A stretch of 64,000 nt of DNA from positions 2,983,904 through 3,047,903 of the forward strand of contig CM068313.1 of the NCBI GenBank assembly GCA_034766995.1. Reading direction: 5' to 3'. Under the pieces are notes generated by a model. That model was given only the letters and a program-made list of their open reading frames with translations. It did not search any database and was not told where the DNA came from. A program made the position numbers and the translations under genes. Position 1 is the first letter of the stretch, and each line of letters starts with the position of its first letter. Shown here one piece after another: positions 11,653-21,927 of this stretch. This DNA is from Acanthacorydalis orientalis. Its lineage: Eukaryota; Arthropoda; Insecta; Megaloptera; Corydalidae.

Positions 11653-11989
11653 TATTTTATTTTGTATTTTAGTTAAGAACTGATCATTCATTTTTTCAAA
11701 AAAAAACCGGAATTATATAAAAAAAATGTATAGAAAACTCATAGATATTCTTATATCAATTCGCTACACATTCGAACAGACCCCGTTTGTACAAAAATCA
11801 ATACAGGTTTATATTAGTTTAAGTGAATCATTATAAATCACTGACAGCTGTTGATTTTACTAGAAGAATTTCAAATCTGAAATGAGTACACAATGCCTTT
11901 TGTTGACTTACTTAGTGGAACAAAGCGAGTTTGCCGACCGACATTAAAAACAAATAATACAATATCAATAATGTTGTAATCAGTTCGAT

Positions 11990-12180
11990 TAGATCGGATA
12001 TATTTGTAATGTAAAAGAAAACACACACACACACATTTTTGTGAATGTAGAAGACAATGAAAGAGTGTTTGTGTATGCACTGTTGACATGTCTTTCGAAC
12101 AGGGCGGATAGATGTTTGGAAGTATTCGTTCGGCTACCTGCCATCAGGACTATGTGTGTGTGTGTGTGTGTTTGTACAAA
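11990..12180. repeat. CA/TG-rich simple sequence patches
   Basis: Short (CA)n at about 12020-12036 and (TG)n at 12152-12171. The overlapping frames on both strands here come from these runs and from the GC-richer segment to 12400. No gene is recognised. Confidence 0.5.
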
Positions 12181-12718
12181 CAACACAAAAGGAAGGCTGT
12201 ACATGTCAACGCCTCAATGTCGTACAAAGTGATTGGATTGACCCCACGTTGCGATGACCTCCGTCCAAAGTGAGCCGGTCGCGATCTTCGTGTTCGGTCG
12301 CGCCCACCAGGATAACGCCCCTCGTGAAAGTAGTCTAGTGCCGTTCCGTACTCGTACTGTTTTAACGTGGCTCGTAATTTTCAGTCCGTACAGGGTGGTA
12401 GAGAAGAATATGATATTCTGTCGGACACGAGGACGACAGAATCAAACATACAAATGTTCGAAAGAAGAGCACGTTTTCGTTACATAAATTGTCTTTAATT
12501 TTTTTTCTGTGTGATTTTTCAAGATCTACTCCACATCTCTCTTCAGAAAATAATGGATTGGTTGTGAGTTTTCAATGATTTTTTTGCAAACGAATAGGGT
12601 GTATGTCAGTATCGTCGAAAAAACATCTCACACATCTTTTAAATAATGATTTTATTTCATAAAATATTTCAATAAGAGATTTAATAATCTTTACCTGAAA
12701 TATGATAATTTGTAGTGT

Positions 12719-12960
12719 ATAAGGTAATCAAATTAATTCGGTATCTTCAAATTGAATCAATCATAACTTTGTTTTAAATTAAAATATATTCCTGTCGGAT
12801 ATATAATTATATTTAAAAACACTACATATCTTAGCCAAGCAGTTGGCATAGCCTCACAAAAAGTAGTGAACACGATAGCGTTCGAAAAGAAGCATATTAG
12901 GTATTGAATACTTTTTGCATTCCAGTCGAATGCGAAATGATTTGTTCAGCTTTGAGTTAA
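12719..12960 (+). mobile_element. Family B mariner derivative, one end and start of body
   Basis: Begins AAGGTAATCAAATTAATTCG, followed by TTCAAATTGAATCAATCATA, the terminal repeat shared with 36928, 47478 and 52171. After a short AT-rich spacer comes the AGCCAAGCAGTTGGCATAGC block and a GAACACGATAGCGTTCG block that precedes the start of the frame in other copies. The other end is missing. Confidence 0.6.
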
Positions 12961-13009
12961 GCTGTCGTGGCGCTTAAAGTATGTAAAAAATACAACGAAT
13001 GATAAAAAA

Positions 13010-13985
13010 TAAAAGCTTAAAATTGAAAATTTCAAGAAAATATTTCCAGAATAGACTGAGAAGTCAAAATTTTTGTAAAAAATACGATTTGTATCGCTAG
13101 ATTGTTTGAAACATTGAACCGACATTCAGAGGGAGAAAGATTTAATCGAAGAATAGTGGTTTCTTTTTACACAGGAACGAATGTCTAGAAATATAGAAAT
13201 AAAATAGAAAACCCCAAGAAAATCTTTCAAAAATCGACTAGAATAGGAAAATTTGGTAAAAATAAGACTGTTTTTATTGGTAGTTGGTTTTATTCATTGA
13301 ACAGATACTCAGAAAAGGAAGGATTTAATGGAAGAATGGTTGTTTCTTCTTACACAGGTATGAATGTTCACAAATATGAGCTTGAAATAGAAAATTACAA
13401 GAAAACTTTTATGAATAGACTAGGACAGGAAAATGTGGTACAAATGTGCCTGTTTTTATTGCTAGTTGGTTTCATTTATTGAACAGATATTCAGAATAGG
13501 AAAGATTTAATCAAAGAATATTTTTTTCTTCCTACACAAGCATGATTTATCACAAATATGAGTTTAAAATAGAAAATTACAAGAAAATCACTAAGAATAG
13601 ATTAGAAAAGCAATTTTTTAGAAAAATAAGACCATTCGTATCGCTTGTTCTGTTTAATCATCTAACAGATATTCAGAATAGGATAGATTTAATCGAAGAA
13701 GAGTTGTTTCTTCTTACACATATACGAATGATCATAAATATAAACTTGAAGTAGAAAATTACAACAGAATCATTCGAGAATAGAGTGAGAAACTGAATTT
13801 CGAGGAAAATAAAACCATCTGTGTTGCTAATTTGTTTAAATTATTGAACATACATTCAGAATGAGAGAGATTATTCGAAGAAGAGTTGTTTCTTGTTACA
13901 CAGGTATGAATTATTATAAATAAAAAATTAATGTAGAAAATTTAAAGAAAATCTTTCATGAATAAACTGAGAAAGAGGCTTTTTG
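13010..13985. repeat. 183-bp tandem repeat, about five units
   Basis: The landmark GAACAGATATTCAGAATAGG recurs in variant form near 13116, 13299, 13481, 13663 and 13846, giving a regular period of 182-183 bp. Each unit also holds TTTCTTCTTACACAGGTATG, AAAATTACAAGAAAAT and a TGTTTTTATTGCTAG block. Two apparent frames (13297-13482 and 13542-13754) are the same repeat translated twice, not genes. Confidence 0.85.
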
Positions 13986-14179
13986 CGGCGATTAAAAAAT
14001 AATCTAGCGTTCGATATGAGTCTCTGAGTAAACACTTAATTTCTTTGCAACAGATTTATCCTGTAATAATTTTCTGACCGATTTTCAAACCCGGAGTCAA
14101 ATCACTCTCACAGAAAATAAAATTCGTGCGAATATCCAAGTATTAGCGAATCGTTAAAGTATTTTTAGAATCGTTCGAT

Positions 14180-14580
14180 ACCCCTGAGATTACAACTCGA
14201 TCGTCCAGGAACGTCGCGCACTGAAATCCCCGGCATTGAAAAAATGCCAACGATCCGTCTGCGTCGAACATCTTCCGGGCCCCTTCAAACAAATACTGAA
14301 ATAATTCCGGACATTCCTCGCGGAAAATATCCGTCTACCTAACGGGTCACCGTGCATCCTGACATTCCTGACGGAACGTTATGAACGCGATATTATTATC
14401 TCTCGAGTATCCGTACGCTTTCCGTCTGTTTCTTTTCGCGAGCGAACACTTCTTGTACGCCGCTCGTGCGTAACAGGTCTTTACTCTCTTGTCCGTGCGG
14501 AGTCACCGTTGCCGATCGGAAACTGTCGAGACGACGTCGGTACTAAAATGGTACGTTTCTGTCATATTTCTAGTGAGCAT
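14180..14580. promoter_or_regulatory. CpG-rich island
   Basis: GC-rich relative to both flanks, with many CG dinucleotides and short pyrimidine runs. Near 14554 the sequence ATGGTACGTTT could be a start codon followed by a splice donor, but there is no supporting partner. A promoter or 5' exon is possible; I cannot confirm one. Confidence 0.25.
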
Positions 14581-15489
14581 ATTTTATGTACGTTTTTGTG
14601 ACTGTGTGTGCGCGGGCACGCTGATATTTCTGCCGTGTCCGCTTCAATGAGTTCGAACAATAAAATGTATTAGTAACGTTTCTTGTATTTGAATATGTTT
14701 GTAAGTATATAGATAAATATTGAAAATGACAGGTAGGTAAAAGCAGAACGGAACAGGTGGATCGTCTGTACAGTCTGCAAATCGTTTGGAAATCAATGAG
14801 ACCGTTCGATGAAATCTATCTGAGATATTAATTAATATGAAATGTTTATCAAAATAGCATAATTGATAACAAAACGAATGATCAGTTTCTGTACTTAAAC
14901 ATTTCTCTTTTTATTATTTTGTCGACGTGTGACAAGTTTCTTCGTTCCACCAGTGAAATCAATCGATCAAATGTAGTCACACTGTGTTGGTTGAAAAACT
15001 TCGAGGATATCAAAAAATGTATTTGCTACTTACTGTGAATATCCTGTGTTTACACATAGAGATACGAGACGACACAGTTTCAAAAATCATCTAGGATTGT
15101 CAAGAATAGAACAGGTTCGATATCTTCTTACTTTTCTTAACACTTTGAATCCGGGCGTGGATCTAGGAATCCATTGATGTTCTCCAAAGAAACTATGGTT
15201 TCAGCGCGCTACCTTTTGGATAATATATTTAAAGGTCATTAATCTGTTTTTAATGGGACTAAATTTATAACTCTCTTTCATTAGGAAAAAATTACAAAAT
15301 CAGAAAAATCACGGTTTTTTCATTTGAAAGCCTGTAAAAATTGTAAAATTGAGAATCGGGTCGAATAATATTTTTTTACGAAATTTCATTATTGGAAGGG
15401 AGCATATAAAAAAATTCAAGACTCATCAAAATACAAGATGTGACCGATGTGAAACCGTTTTGTGCACACTTGACTGTTTCAAAAATTTT
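14581..15489. other. No gene recognised
   Basis: AT-rich sequence. Near 15135-15200 an AACACTTTGAATCCGGGC phrase resembles the ends of TTAA-targeting elements, but nothing else supports an insertion. Confidence 0.35.
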
Positions 15490-15742
15490 TCACAGTCGAC
15501 AGTTATGTTATTTCTGCGAATTTTATCAAAATGGAAATAAAGAAAAACCTTAAAATGATGGATTTGCTTCCTCACTCGCCTGCTGTCAATCCTACAGAGT
15601 TGTTGTGACATGAGCTTGATCGAAATGTTCGAAAGATGCGTCCAGCATCACAGCAGGATCTTTAGAAAACACTACACTAAGAATGGATAAAAGTGAAGCC
15701 TGTAAGAGTGGAAAAACTTATAAATAGAATGGCTCTAATATG
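15490..15742 (+). pseudogene. Tc1-like transposase C-terminal remnant
   Basis: The frame HSRQLCYFCEFYQNGNKEK is followed, after a one-base shift, by LKMMDLLPHSPAVNPTELL and, beyond a stop, HELDRNVRKMRPASQQDL and KLINRMALIW. The order 'short helix, SP-x-xNP, ELDRxVR, ML/NRM' is the end of Tc1-family DDE transposases. Three in-frame stops are present: two replace expected Trp codons (TGA at ELL-stop, TAG at DL-stop) and one is TAA. Upstream catalytic parts are not readable. This is a dead fragment of a family distinct from the mariners. Confidence 0.7.
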
Positions 15743-16360
15743 GTCGAAATATGGTCTTCCTTTTTTATTCAAAAAAGGAAGTTATAAACAACAGTATTCA
15801 CTTACATTTTGTAATTATAATCATGTTAACTCAATTTAGAATAATACTAGAGATTTCCTCGTCAATATCGGTATTCCTTTTGTGATATTTTGAGACTACA
15901 GAAATATTCATGGCGAATTAATCGAATTACAGTAACAGATCCATTATATCCTTATATTTTTCCTTTATAAGTGATCGTATATTCGCATAAAATGGAAATA
16001 ATTGAATTTTTCTGTATATTTTCGGCCTTCCTTCTTTGGGCGAAAGATCTAAAATCCGAAATTCTGTTCTATCATCTACAGATGTTTCATAAAACATCTG
16101 ATAAAGGGCATCTTTTAGAAATTTGTTTCATTTTATTTTCAACCAATAAACAGATTCTCCCTTAATATTTTTCGTTCTCTTTATAATTTATTTCTCTAGA
16201 GATTTTTTTTTCCAATAGCAATATAATTGTTCGTTTGAGAGCTTTAAGCAAAGAAGTTGACATAACTTGAGGGTTATTTACCTAGAGTTTTATACAAAAA
16301 TCAGATAGGCGCATGCATTTTTCCAGAAAAACAAAATCTACCGAAAAGTGAGTGACTATT
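15743..16360. other. No gene recognised
   Basis: AT-rich; only short frames without conserved motifs. Confidence 0.35.
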
Positions 16361-16710
16361 CCACTATCAAAATAAAAAAAAAACAGAATTATGTTTACCG
16401 ACCAACTTTGCAAGGTCATTAAATAGTACATTTTTATATTTTTTTCTAAGTTCTTCTAGATTATTAAAATATAAATAACTGTAATATGAAATAAATCATA
16501 AATTCATGTTTTTTAATTTTTTGACTTAGTCCACTATCAAAATAATTAAAAACAGAATTATGTTTACCAACGAACTTTGCAAGGTCATTAAATAGTACAT
16601 TTTTAAATTTTTTTCTAAATTCTTCTAGATTATTAAAACATAAATAACTGTAATATAAAATAAATCATAAAATCATTTTTTTCAATTTTTTGACTTTGTC
16701 CACTATCATA
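16361..16710. repeat. 170-bp tandem duplication
   Basis: CCACTATCAAAATAA at 16361 recurs at 16531 and begins a third partial unit at 16700. Both full units contain AACAGAATTATGTTTACC, TTTGCAAGGTCATTAAATAG and TAAATAACTGTAATAT. The two copies are about 90 percent alike by eye, so the duplication is fairly recent. Confidence 0.85.
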
Positions 16711-16718
16711 ATTACCGG

Positions 16719-16721
<3 letters not shown>

Positions 16722-16750
<29 letters not shown>

Positions 16751-16789
16751 GTAAATATATATATATATATGTGTGTGTGTATATATATG

Positions 16790-16841
<52 letters not shown>

Positions 16842-16861
16842 TGTAAAATATAAATATATAA
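16722..16861. repeat. (TA)n with TG interruptions
   Basis: Compound TA/TG microsatellite. Apparent YIYIYI-type frames here are artefacts. Confidence 0.9.
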
Positions 16862-16984
16862 ATTTTGTATCCATGTAATCATATTGAAAAGACCTACAAG
16901 AACAAAGACTGTGAGCAAACAATATTGAAAAATCGAAATCAAATTACGTTCATCCCATTCCAGTCGAACAATATACAGAACAAT

Positions 16985-17335
16985 AAAACGGGGTCATCGC
17001 CGTTCGTTCTCCACGTACGTTAGTAAGTATCAAAACGGATTCTTTCATAATTTTCTGTAAACGTATTTTATAACAACGACGGCCGTGCAACAACACGACC
17101 TCTCAGTACACAATCAGATAATGGACGGCGATTTGCCGTTGTCGGGCTGCATGCGCCGCGCGATTCTCTGAACTCTCGTCGACCGATCGAGACAAATTAA
17201 ACGGGACACGAATGCACCGTACGGTCTAGTCTCGAATTGAACCCGACAACGGCAATAATAACGATGATGATAATAGTAATAATAATAATAACGACGGGCA
17301 GGGACGACGGGCGACGTGCGCCCATTATCTCACAA
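16985..17335. promoter_or_regulatory. CpG-rich segment with (TAA)n run
   Basis: GC-richer than its surroundings and dense in CG, with a short TAATAATAATAA run near 17274-17292. No frame or splice signal is convincing. Confidence 0.25.
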
Positions 17336-18464
17336 TTAATATACAAGGTGCAATAAAAATTCTGTACGGTATTGTTCTGTCGATGCAGTGTTGTGAAATA
17401 GTTATGTTTCCTTAGTCATGATTCTGACATTTCGATAAATGGGTTTGTGTGTACAGAGGCGTCGGAAATTATCTGCCCGGAATCGAGCCGTTTCGCAGTC
17501 AGGCGTACGGTATGTATGAACAGTGTTCGATCGTAAACGTTCTGACTGTTAAAAATTGCGAATATTATCGAACCGAAATAGACAGTAACAGTTCTTATAC
17601 TCTGACTAAATTCACTTTCACGACCGAATTCTTTTGCGCCAAATTTCTCAATTAAAAACATCCAATGAATTATCATTGATCGAAAATTTTAATCTGATTT
17701 ACAGGATGAGAAAAGAATACAATTGTGAAAGTGAAATAGACAGTCGGACCTCGACTCTCTCGGGTTCGATTTTCACGGATTTGTGAGTTGACCATCGATA
17801 ATAAAATGGGAATTTTTTTTGCAGATTTGCGGGATAGTATGGATAATCACAGACGATGCGCGTTGACTAGCAAATGTAAAGAAAACTGGAAAAGAGATAG
17901 GTAAGCCATAAATCTATAAAATATATGTATTATTTCTCTGTTTTATCATTTACTGCCATACATATAAAGTACAACCCCTGTATTCAGTTTCTCTTATTTA
18001 CCACGGTCTGAAAAAATGAAATGGAAAATTTCAGGAATGACGAATCATAGTTTCAACCGCGCGCCATTCTGAATAACATGCTAAAAGCGTCTTTCTCCGT
18101 CACGCTCAGTAAATGACACATCTCTCTGACCCTCTTTACTCGCATACAATTAGTTTCGAGCTGGTATTGGTTTATTTTTTTGTGCCGAAGATATGTGGAT
18201 TTTTGTAATTTTTCCCAGATTTAACAGCCAAGCCAGTACCAACTAGTGGCCGAATTTAATCACAGTACAGTTCAAATGAAGATTAATACTAGTTTTTGAG
18301 GTTCTAACGCCTCCCGGAATAGTAATAACATTTTAGACACCCAACAACAACACTCCAATCAATATCAAAAATCTTTTTTAAAAAAAAAACTTTCTTTGTG
18401 AGTTAAATATGGTAAACAGTATTTACTGTTAAGTTTCAAGAAAGTTAAAGATATTCGCTGTTTT
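17336..18464. other. No gene recognised; one dispersed-repeat fragment
   Basis: 17596-17720 matches the 3222-3300 fragment and the flank of the D1 repeat. Overlapping short frames at 17416-17676 lie on this repeat. The rest (17720-18464) should include the lost 3' half of the piggyBac-like element to its right, but I cannot read any of its catalytic motifs there. Confidence 0.35.
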
Positions 18465-19327
18465 TCAACTGTCACATGACTCTTTCTCCCCTAATGAGAG
18501 CACTATTATGATCAGTAAGTCATAATCTAGAAATTTTTCTATATAGAACACTGATTTGGGTTTTGACGAATGGTAAATTGTGAAATTTGGGGCAGGATGA
18601 ACAGTAAATTTAAATGGTGCTCGCTCTCCGCCTCTAATATTCCATTGTATATTTGAATTTTCATTTTCTTTATCGGGTTCATTAGCTTCTTCATTCTTAT
18701 CACTACTTTCGTTAGAAGACATTGAAATTACTGATATTCTTTTCTGTGTCCTTGTATGTAAAGCCGCATCTTCATTATCTTCTTCAAGATCATCACTACT
18801 TTCATTGGAAGACATTGAAATTACTGATATTCTTCTCTGTGTCCTTGTATTTAAAATCACATCTTTATTATCTTCTTCAACCTCATCACTACTTTCATCA
18901 GAAGACGTTTCAATTACAGATACTCTTTTCTGTGTCCTTGTATGTAAAACCGTATCTTCATTATCTTCTTCAACCTCATCACTAATTTCGTTAGAAGACA
19001 TTGAAATTACTGATATTCTTTTCTGTGTCCTTGTATTTAAAATCCCATCTTCATTATCTTCTTCATCCTCATCACTACTCTCATCAGAAGACATTGAAAT
19101 TATTGATATTTTTTTCTATGTCCTTGTATGTAAAACAGCATCTTCATTATCTTCTTCAACCTCATCACTACTTTCGTTAGAAGACATTGAAATTACTGAT
19201 ATTCTTTCTGTGTCCTTGTGTTTAAAATCACATCTTCATTATCATCAGAAAACGTTACAGGTACTATAGTTCTTTTCCATTTTCGTCAATGTGAACATAT
19301 ATTTTCATCGTTATTAGTAAAACTCAT
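18465..19327 (-). pseudogene. piggyBac-like transposase N-terminal region with acidic repeats (broken)
   Basis: The likely start is the ATG at 19327 (MSFTNNDENICSH), with a TGA a few codons later, a one-base deletion in the first repeat, and a CAG-to-TAG change near 19108. An open stretch of 209 codons then runs from 19094. It consists of 31-residue repeats with the pattern MSSNESSDEVEEDNED...LHTRTQKRISVIS. The tail reads ERAPFKFTVHPAPNFTIYHS, then KSVFYIEKFLDYDLLIIIV. The last block fits the region just before the catalytic domain of piggyBac transposases (P-F-x-F, P-x-N, F-D-LL-x-IV). No DDD catalytic motifs follow. The family call is moderate; it is strengthened by the TTAA-CCC terminus. 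Confidence 0.55.
18713..19265 (-). repeat. 93-bp coding tandem repeat, six units
   Basis: On the plus strand the unit is about GAAGACATTGAAATTACTGA, TATTCTTTTCTGTGTCCTTG, then TATCTTCTTC and CATCACTACT. It repeats every 93 bp and keeps the reading frame (31 codons) across most units. Sequence between units differs mainly at Val/Ala/Ile and His/Asn positions, suggesting expansion while the frame was still translated. Confidence 0.85.
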
Positions 19328-19384
19328 CTGGCTGGATAAATAAAAAGATTATTCACTTCAGAAGCTTTTCTATTACATGCTATA

Positions 19385-19414
19385 ACACATGGATCAATAA
19401 GTCCCGAGACTAAC
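19385..19414. repeat. Mariner terminal inverted repeat (transposase 3' side)
   Basis: 30 bp, identical in inverted orientation to 20648-20677; next to TA at 19383-19384. Confidence 0.95.
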
Positions 19415-19448
19415 AATGAAAACAACATTTTTTTTGCAAAATTTTTTT

Positions 19449-20498
19449 TTATTCATCAACATAATCCCCTTTTAGGGTGATACAATCGTTCCAACGCTTT
19501 TCCAATTTTTCAATACCATGTTTATAAAAAAAATTATCTTTCGCTTCAAAATAAGCTTCAGTTTCAGCGATGACCTCCTCATTTGAGCCAAATCTTTTTC
19601 CCTGGAGCATTTTTTTAAGATCAGCAAAGAGCCAGTAGTCACTGGGGGCTAAATCTGGCGAGTATGGGGGGTGGGGAAGCAGATCAAAGCCCAATTCGTT
19701 CAATTTTGCCATTGTTTTCATCGACTTGTGGCAGGGTGCATTGTCTTGGTGAAAAAGGATTTTTTTTCTCTGCATGTGCGGTCGTTTTTTTGCGATTTCC
19801 TCCTTCAAACGCACCAGCAAGTCAATATAATAATCACTGTTGATCGATTTACCTTTTTCGAGATAGTCAATGAAAATCACGCCATGCGTATCCCAAAAAA
19901 CTGACGCCATGACTTTGCCAGCTGACTGCTGCGTTTTCGGACGCTTCGGACGGCTTTCGCCAGCTGTGCGCCACTCAGATGACTGCCGCTTCGACTCTGG
20001 AGTGTAGTGATGTATCCATGTTTCGTCCATGGTCACGTAACGACGCAAGAAATCTTTTTTGTTGCGAGTAAATAGCGATAAACAGCTTTCTGAATCATCG
20101 ACTCGTTGCTGTTTTTGTTCCATCGAAAGCAATCGCGGCACCCACTTGGAAAAAACCTTTTTCATGCTCAATTTTTCATGAAGGATAGTAAATACACTTC
20201 CATATGATATCTGTGTCATCTCAGCAATCTCACGGAGCTTCACTTTACGATCTTTCATTATAATTTTTGTCACTTCACTCACATTTTCCGGTGTAACGGC
20301 TTCCACAGGTCTACCCGAGCGTTCCGCGTCGTTTGTGTCGGTAGGACCACGTTTAAACTCGGAAAACCACCGACAAATCGTTGCTTTTGATGGACAAGAG
20401 TCCGGGTAACATTTTTCAATCCATTGTTTCGCTTGCACGGTGTTTTTACCCATTAAAAAACAATGTTTTATCAGAACACGAAACTCGGTTTTTTCCAT
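19449..20498 (-). CDS. Mariner transposase, intact (irritans subfamily)
   Basis: A 349-residue DDE transposase that cuts and pastes its element at TA sites in the nucleus. Known irritans-type mariner proteins are close to 348 residues, so it is full length. The N-terminal DNA-binding region (1-110) carries two helix-turn-helix parts, with SKATICRWFSEFKRG near 37-51 and SGRPVE at 61-66. The linker motif is WVPRLL at 119-124. The catalytic triad is complete: Asp158 in TMDETWIHHYTPESK, Asp252 in LFHQDNAPCH and Asp287 in PPYSPDLAPSDYWLF, with 34 residues between the last two (DD34D). There is no stop or frameshift, and the start gives the standard MEK-EFRVLIK N-terminus. The linker has Leu where many mariners have Glu (WVPxEL), the only unusual position I notice. 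Activity is plausible but unproven. Confidence 0.95.
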   Translation of the reverse strand: MEKTEFRVLIKHCFLMGKNTVQAKQWIEKCYPDSCPSKATICRWFSEFKRGPTDTNDAERSGRPVEAVTPENVSEVTKIIMKDRKVKLREIAEMTQISYGSVFTILHEKLSMKKVFSKWVPRLLSMEQKQQRVDDSESCLSLFTRNKKDFLRRYVTMDETWIHHYTPESKRQSSEWRTAGESRPKRPKTQQSAGKVMASVFWDTHGVIFIDYLEKGKSINSDYYIDLLVRLKEEIAKKRPHMQRKKILFHQDNAPCHKSMKTMAKLNELGFDLLPHPPYSPDLAPSDYWLFADLKKMLQGKRFGSNEEVIAETEAYFEAKDNFFYKHGIEKLEKRWNDCITLKGDYVDE

Positions 20499-20647
20499 TT
20501 TTTAAACAAACTACAAAACGACTTTACTCCAACCTCGATAACTCAGCTGTTTCTGGTCCGATCGACTTAAAATTTTAACACGTTTTAAGTAAAGGTTAGT
20601 ACTCTAGAAAAACCTGGTTACTGGTTTACTACGAGCACCATCTCTGG

Positions 20648-20677
20648 GTTAGTCTCGGGACTTATTGATCCATGTGT
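20648..20677. repeat. Mariner terminal inverted repeat (transposase 5' side)
   Basis: Partner of 19385-19414; next to TA at 20678-20679. Confidence 0.95.
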
Positions 20678-20753
20678 TAATACCTTCTCTGAATAACAGA
20701 CATAAGCTTCACTAAATAAAGAGAAAACTGCTTGAAATTATTATAAAATTGGC

Positions 20754-20765
<12 letters not shown>

Positions 20766-20802
<37 letters not shown>
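20766..20802. repeat. (TA)n microsatellite inside piggyBac-like leader
   Basis: The paralogous leader at 58840-58850 has only a short TATATATA here, so the array expanded within this copy. Confidence 0.85.
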
Positions 20803-20807
<5 letters not shown>

Positions 20808-20939
20808 TAAATTTTACAATAAATATCAAAAACGAATTTTTTCTGCATGACTAGTATACTCGACATTAAACAAAAAAATGACCATCTTTTCATGACGAGC
20901 ATACTCGAAATGAACGCTTAAAGGGTTAAGACACTTCGT

Positions 20940-21280
20940 TCATATTACTTTTTCGTTCATTTAAATCATAACATTGTTTGAAATCAGTTCATATATATAG
21001 AACATAAACGTAACATTTCCATAAAATAACATCACATACAAAAATCATTCCTGCTACTTTACGATTGAACGGATTCTGTAGACGACACCGTCCTCCCTCT
21101 CTCCCTCTCATCACTATCTCTTTAGACTATTGGCACAAAATCGTTAATCAATTTTTATGTTCAACAGATAAAAAGTTGAAACTTATATCTATACAGTTTT
21201 TATCATAATTTTTATATCGGAATTTCGTTCTAAATAAACAGTCTTTGAAATTGAATTCTATCTTGAGTAGAGGGAAATAA

Positions 21281-21334
<54 letters not shown>

Positions 21335-21533
21335 TGATGAAAACATTCCTCTCAACTAAATAAACGGAATCGCGGAATATAAAAATGAACCAAATAGATT
21401 TTCCACTATAAACTGCTCGAAAATTCCAATTCTGTAATGCTAGACGTCGATTTAAAAACATCCGACCTGACATAATTCGATGTCGATCCTCCGTACAGCG
21501 TCATAAAGTACAAACTTCCAATACCAACACACA

Positions 21534-21580
<47 letters not shown>

Positions 21581-21674
21581 TTATTTAAATAAATCAGTTC
21601 TATGAAACGAATTGCAGACACACAGGTACATAAAATCGAATCTGACTCGTTTTATGTTGATTTCGTCTTCATGT
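20940..21674. other. No gene; two (TA)n arrays at 21286-21334 and 21537-21578
   Basis: AT-rich sequence with two microsatellites. A pyrimidine-rich stretch lies at 21090-21120. Confidence 0.5.
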
Positions 21675-21910
21675 AAGTGAAACGGTGAGCACGGGCCACT
21701 CGATCCGCGCATATACGATATCAGTAAAGCGAAAAAGCGACGCCGAAGTTTATTTATTCGAGATAACAGTCGGTGTTATGATGAAGCGACGACGGCCACG
21801 CTGCAGTCGGTGGCGCCAGTGCAGACGGACGAATTTGTCGTCGGAACTTTTTTGGTTGGAGCAATCGAGAGGTTGATCACGTTCTCTCTTGTGTGTAGAT
21901 GTTGTAGGCA
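21675..21910. promoter_or_regulatory. CpG-rich patch
   Basis: Short GC-rich segment with a 63-codon frame (21685-21876) lacking any known motif. Function unknown. Confidence 0.2.
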
Positions 21911-21927
21911 AATCCCGACGTCCGGGC

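Larger units (their letters stand above)
19385..20677 (-). mobile_element. Complete irritans-type mariner, perfect TIRs
   Basis: The element is 1293 bp long. Its terminal repeats, 19385-19414 and 20648-20677, begin ACACATGGATCAATAAGTCC and are identical over 30 bp in inverted orientation. It is flanked by the TA target duplication at 19383-19384 and 20678-20679. One uninterrupted transposase gene fills it on the minus strand. Identical terminal repeats and an intact gene mean the insertion is young relative to every other mariner in the window. Confidence 0.95.
18465..20935 (-). mobile_element. piggyBac-like element, 5' part, split by a mariner
   Basis: On the minus strand the element starts with CCCTTTAAGCGTTCATTTCG at 20935, immediately after TTAA (20936-20939). 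TTAA followed by CCC is the piggyBac insertion signature. A leader of several hundred bases, the N-terminal ORF (19327 to 18465) and a mariner inserted at 19383-20679 follow. The leader aligns along its whole length with a second copy at 58710-59045. The 3' half of the transposase gene and the other terminus are not found. Confidence 0.65.

Noticed and set aside
13297..13754. Two similar plus-strand frames of 61 and 70 codons
   Set aside because: They are adjacent units of the 183-bp tandem repeat.
16665..16942. Open frames rich in Tyr-Ile repeats here and at 21285, 25519, 31737, 35169, 36720, 37228, 37959, 48832 and 62014
   Set aside because: They are translations of (TA)n arrays; not genes.
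17740..17800. GGGTTCGATTTTC as a tRNA B-box
   Set aside because: No A-box or cloverleaf around it; no tRNA gene found anywhere.
18722..19269. Plus-strand frames of 87 and 154 codons rich in Leu, Ser and Tyr
   Set aside because: Antisense of the 93-bp acidic repeat of the piggyBac-like ORF.
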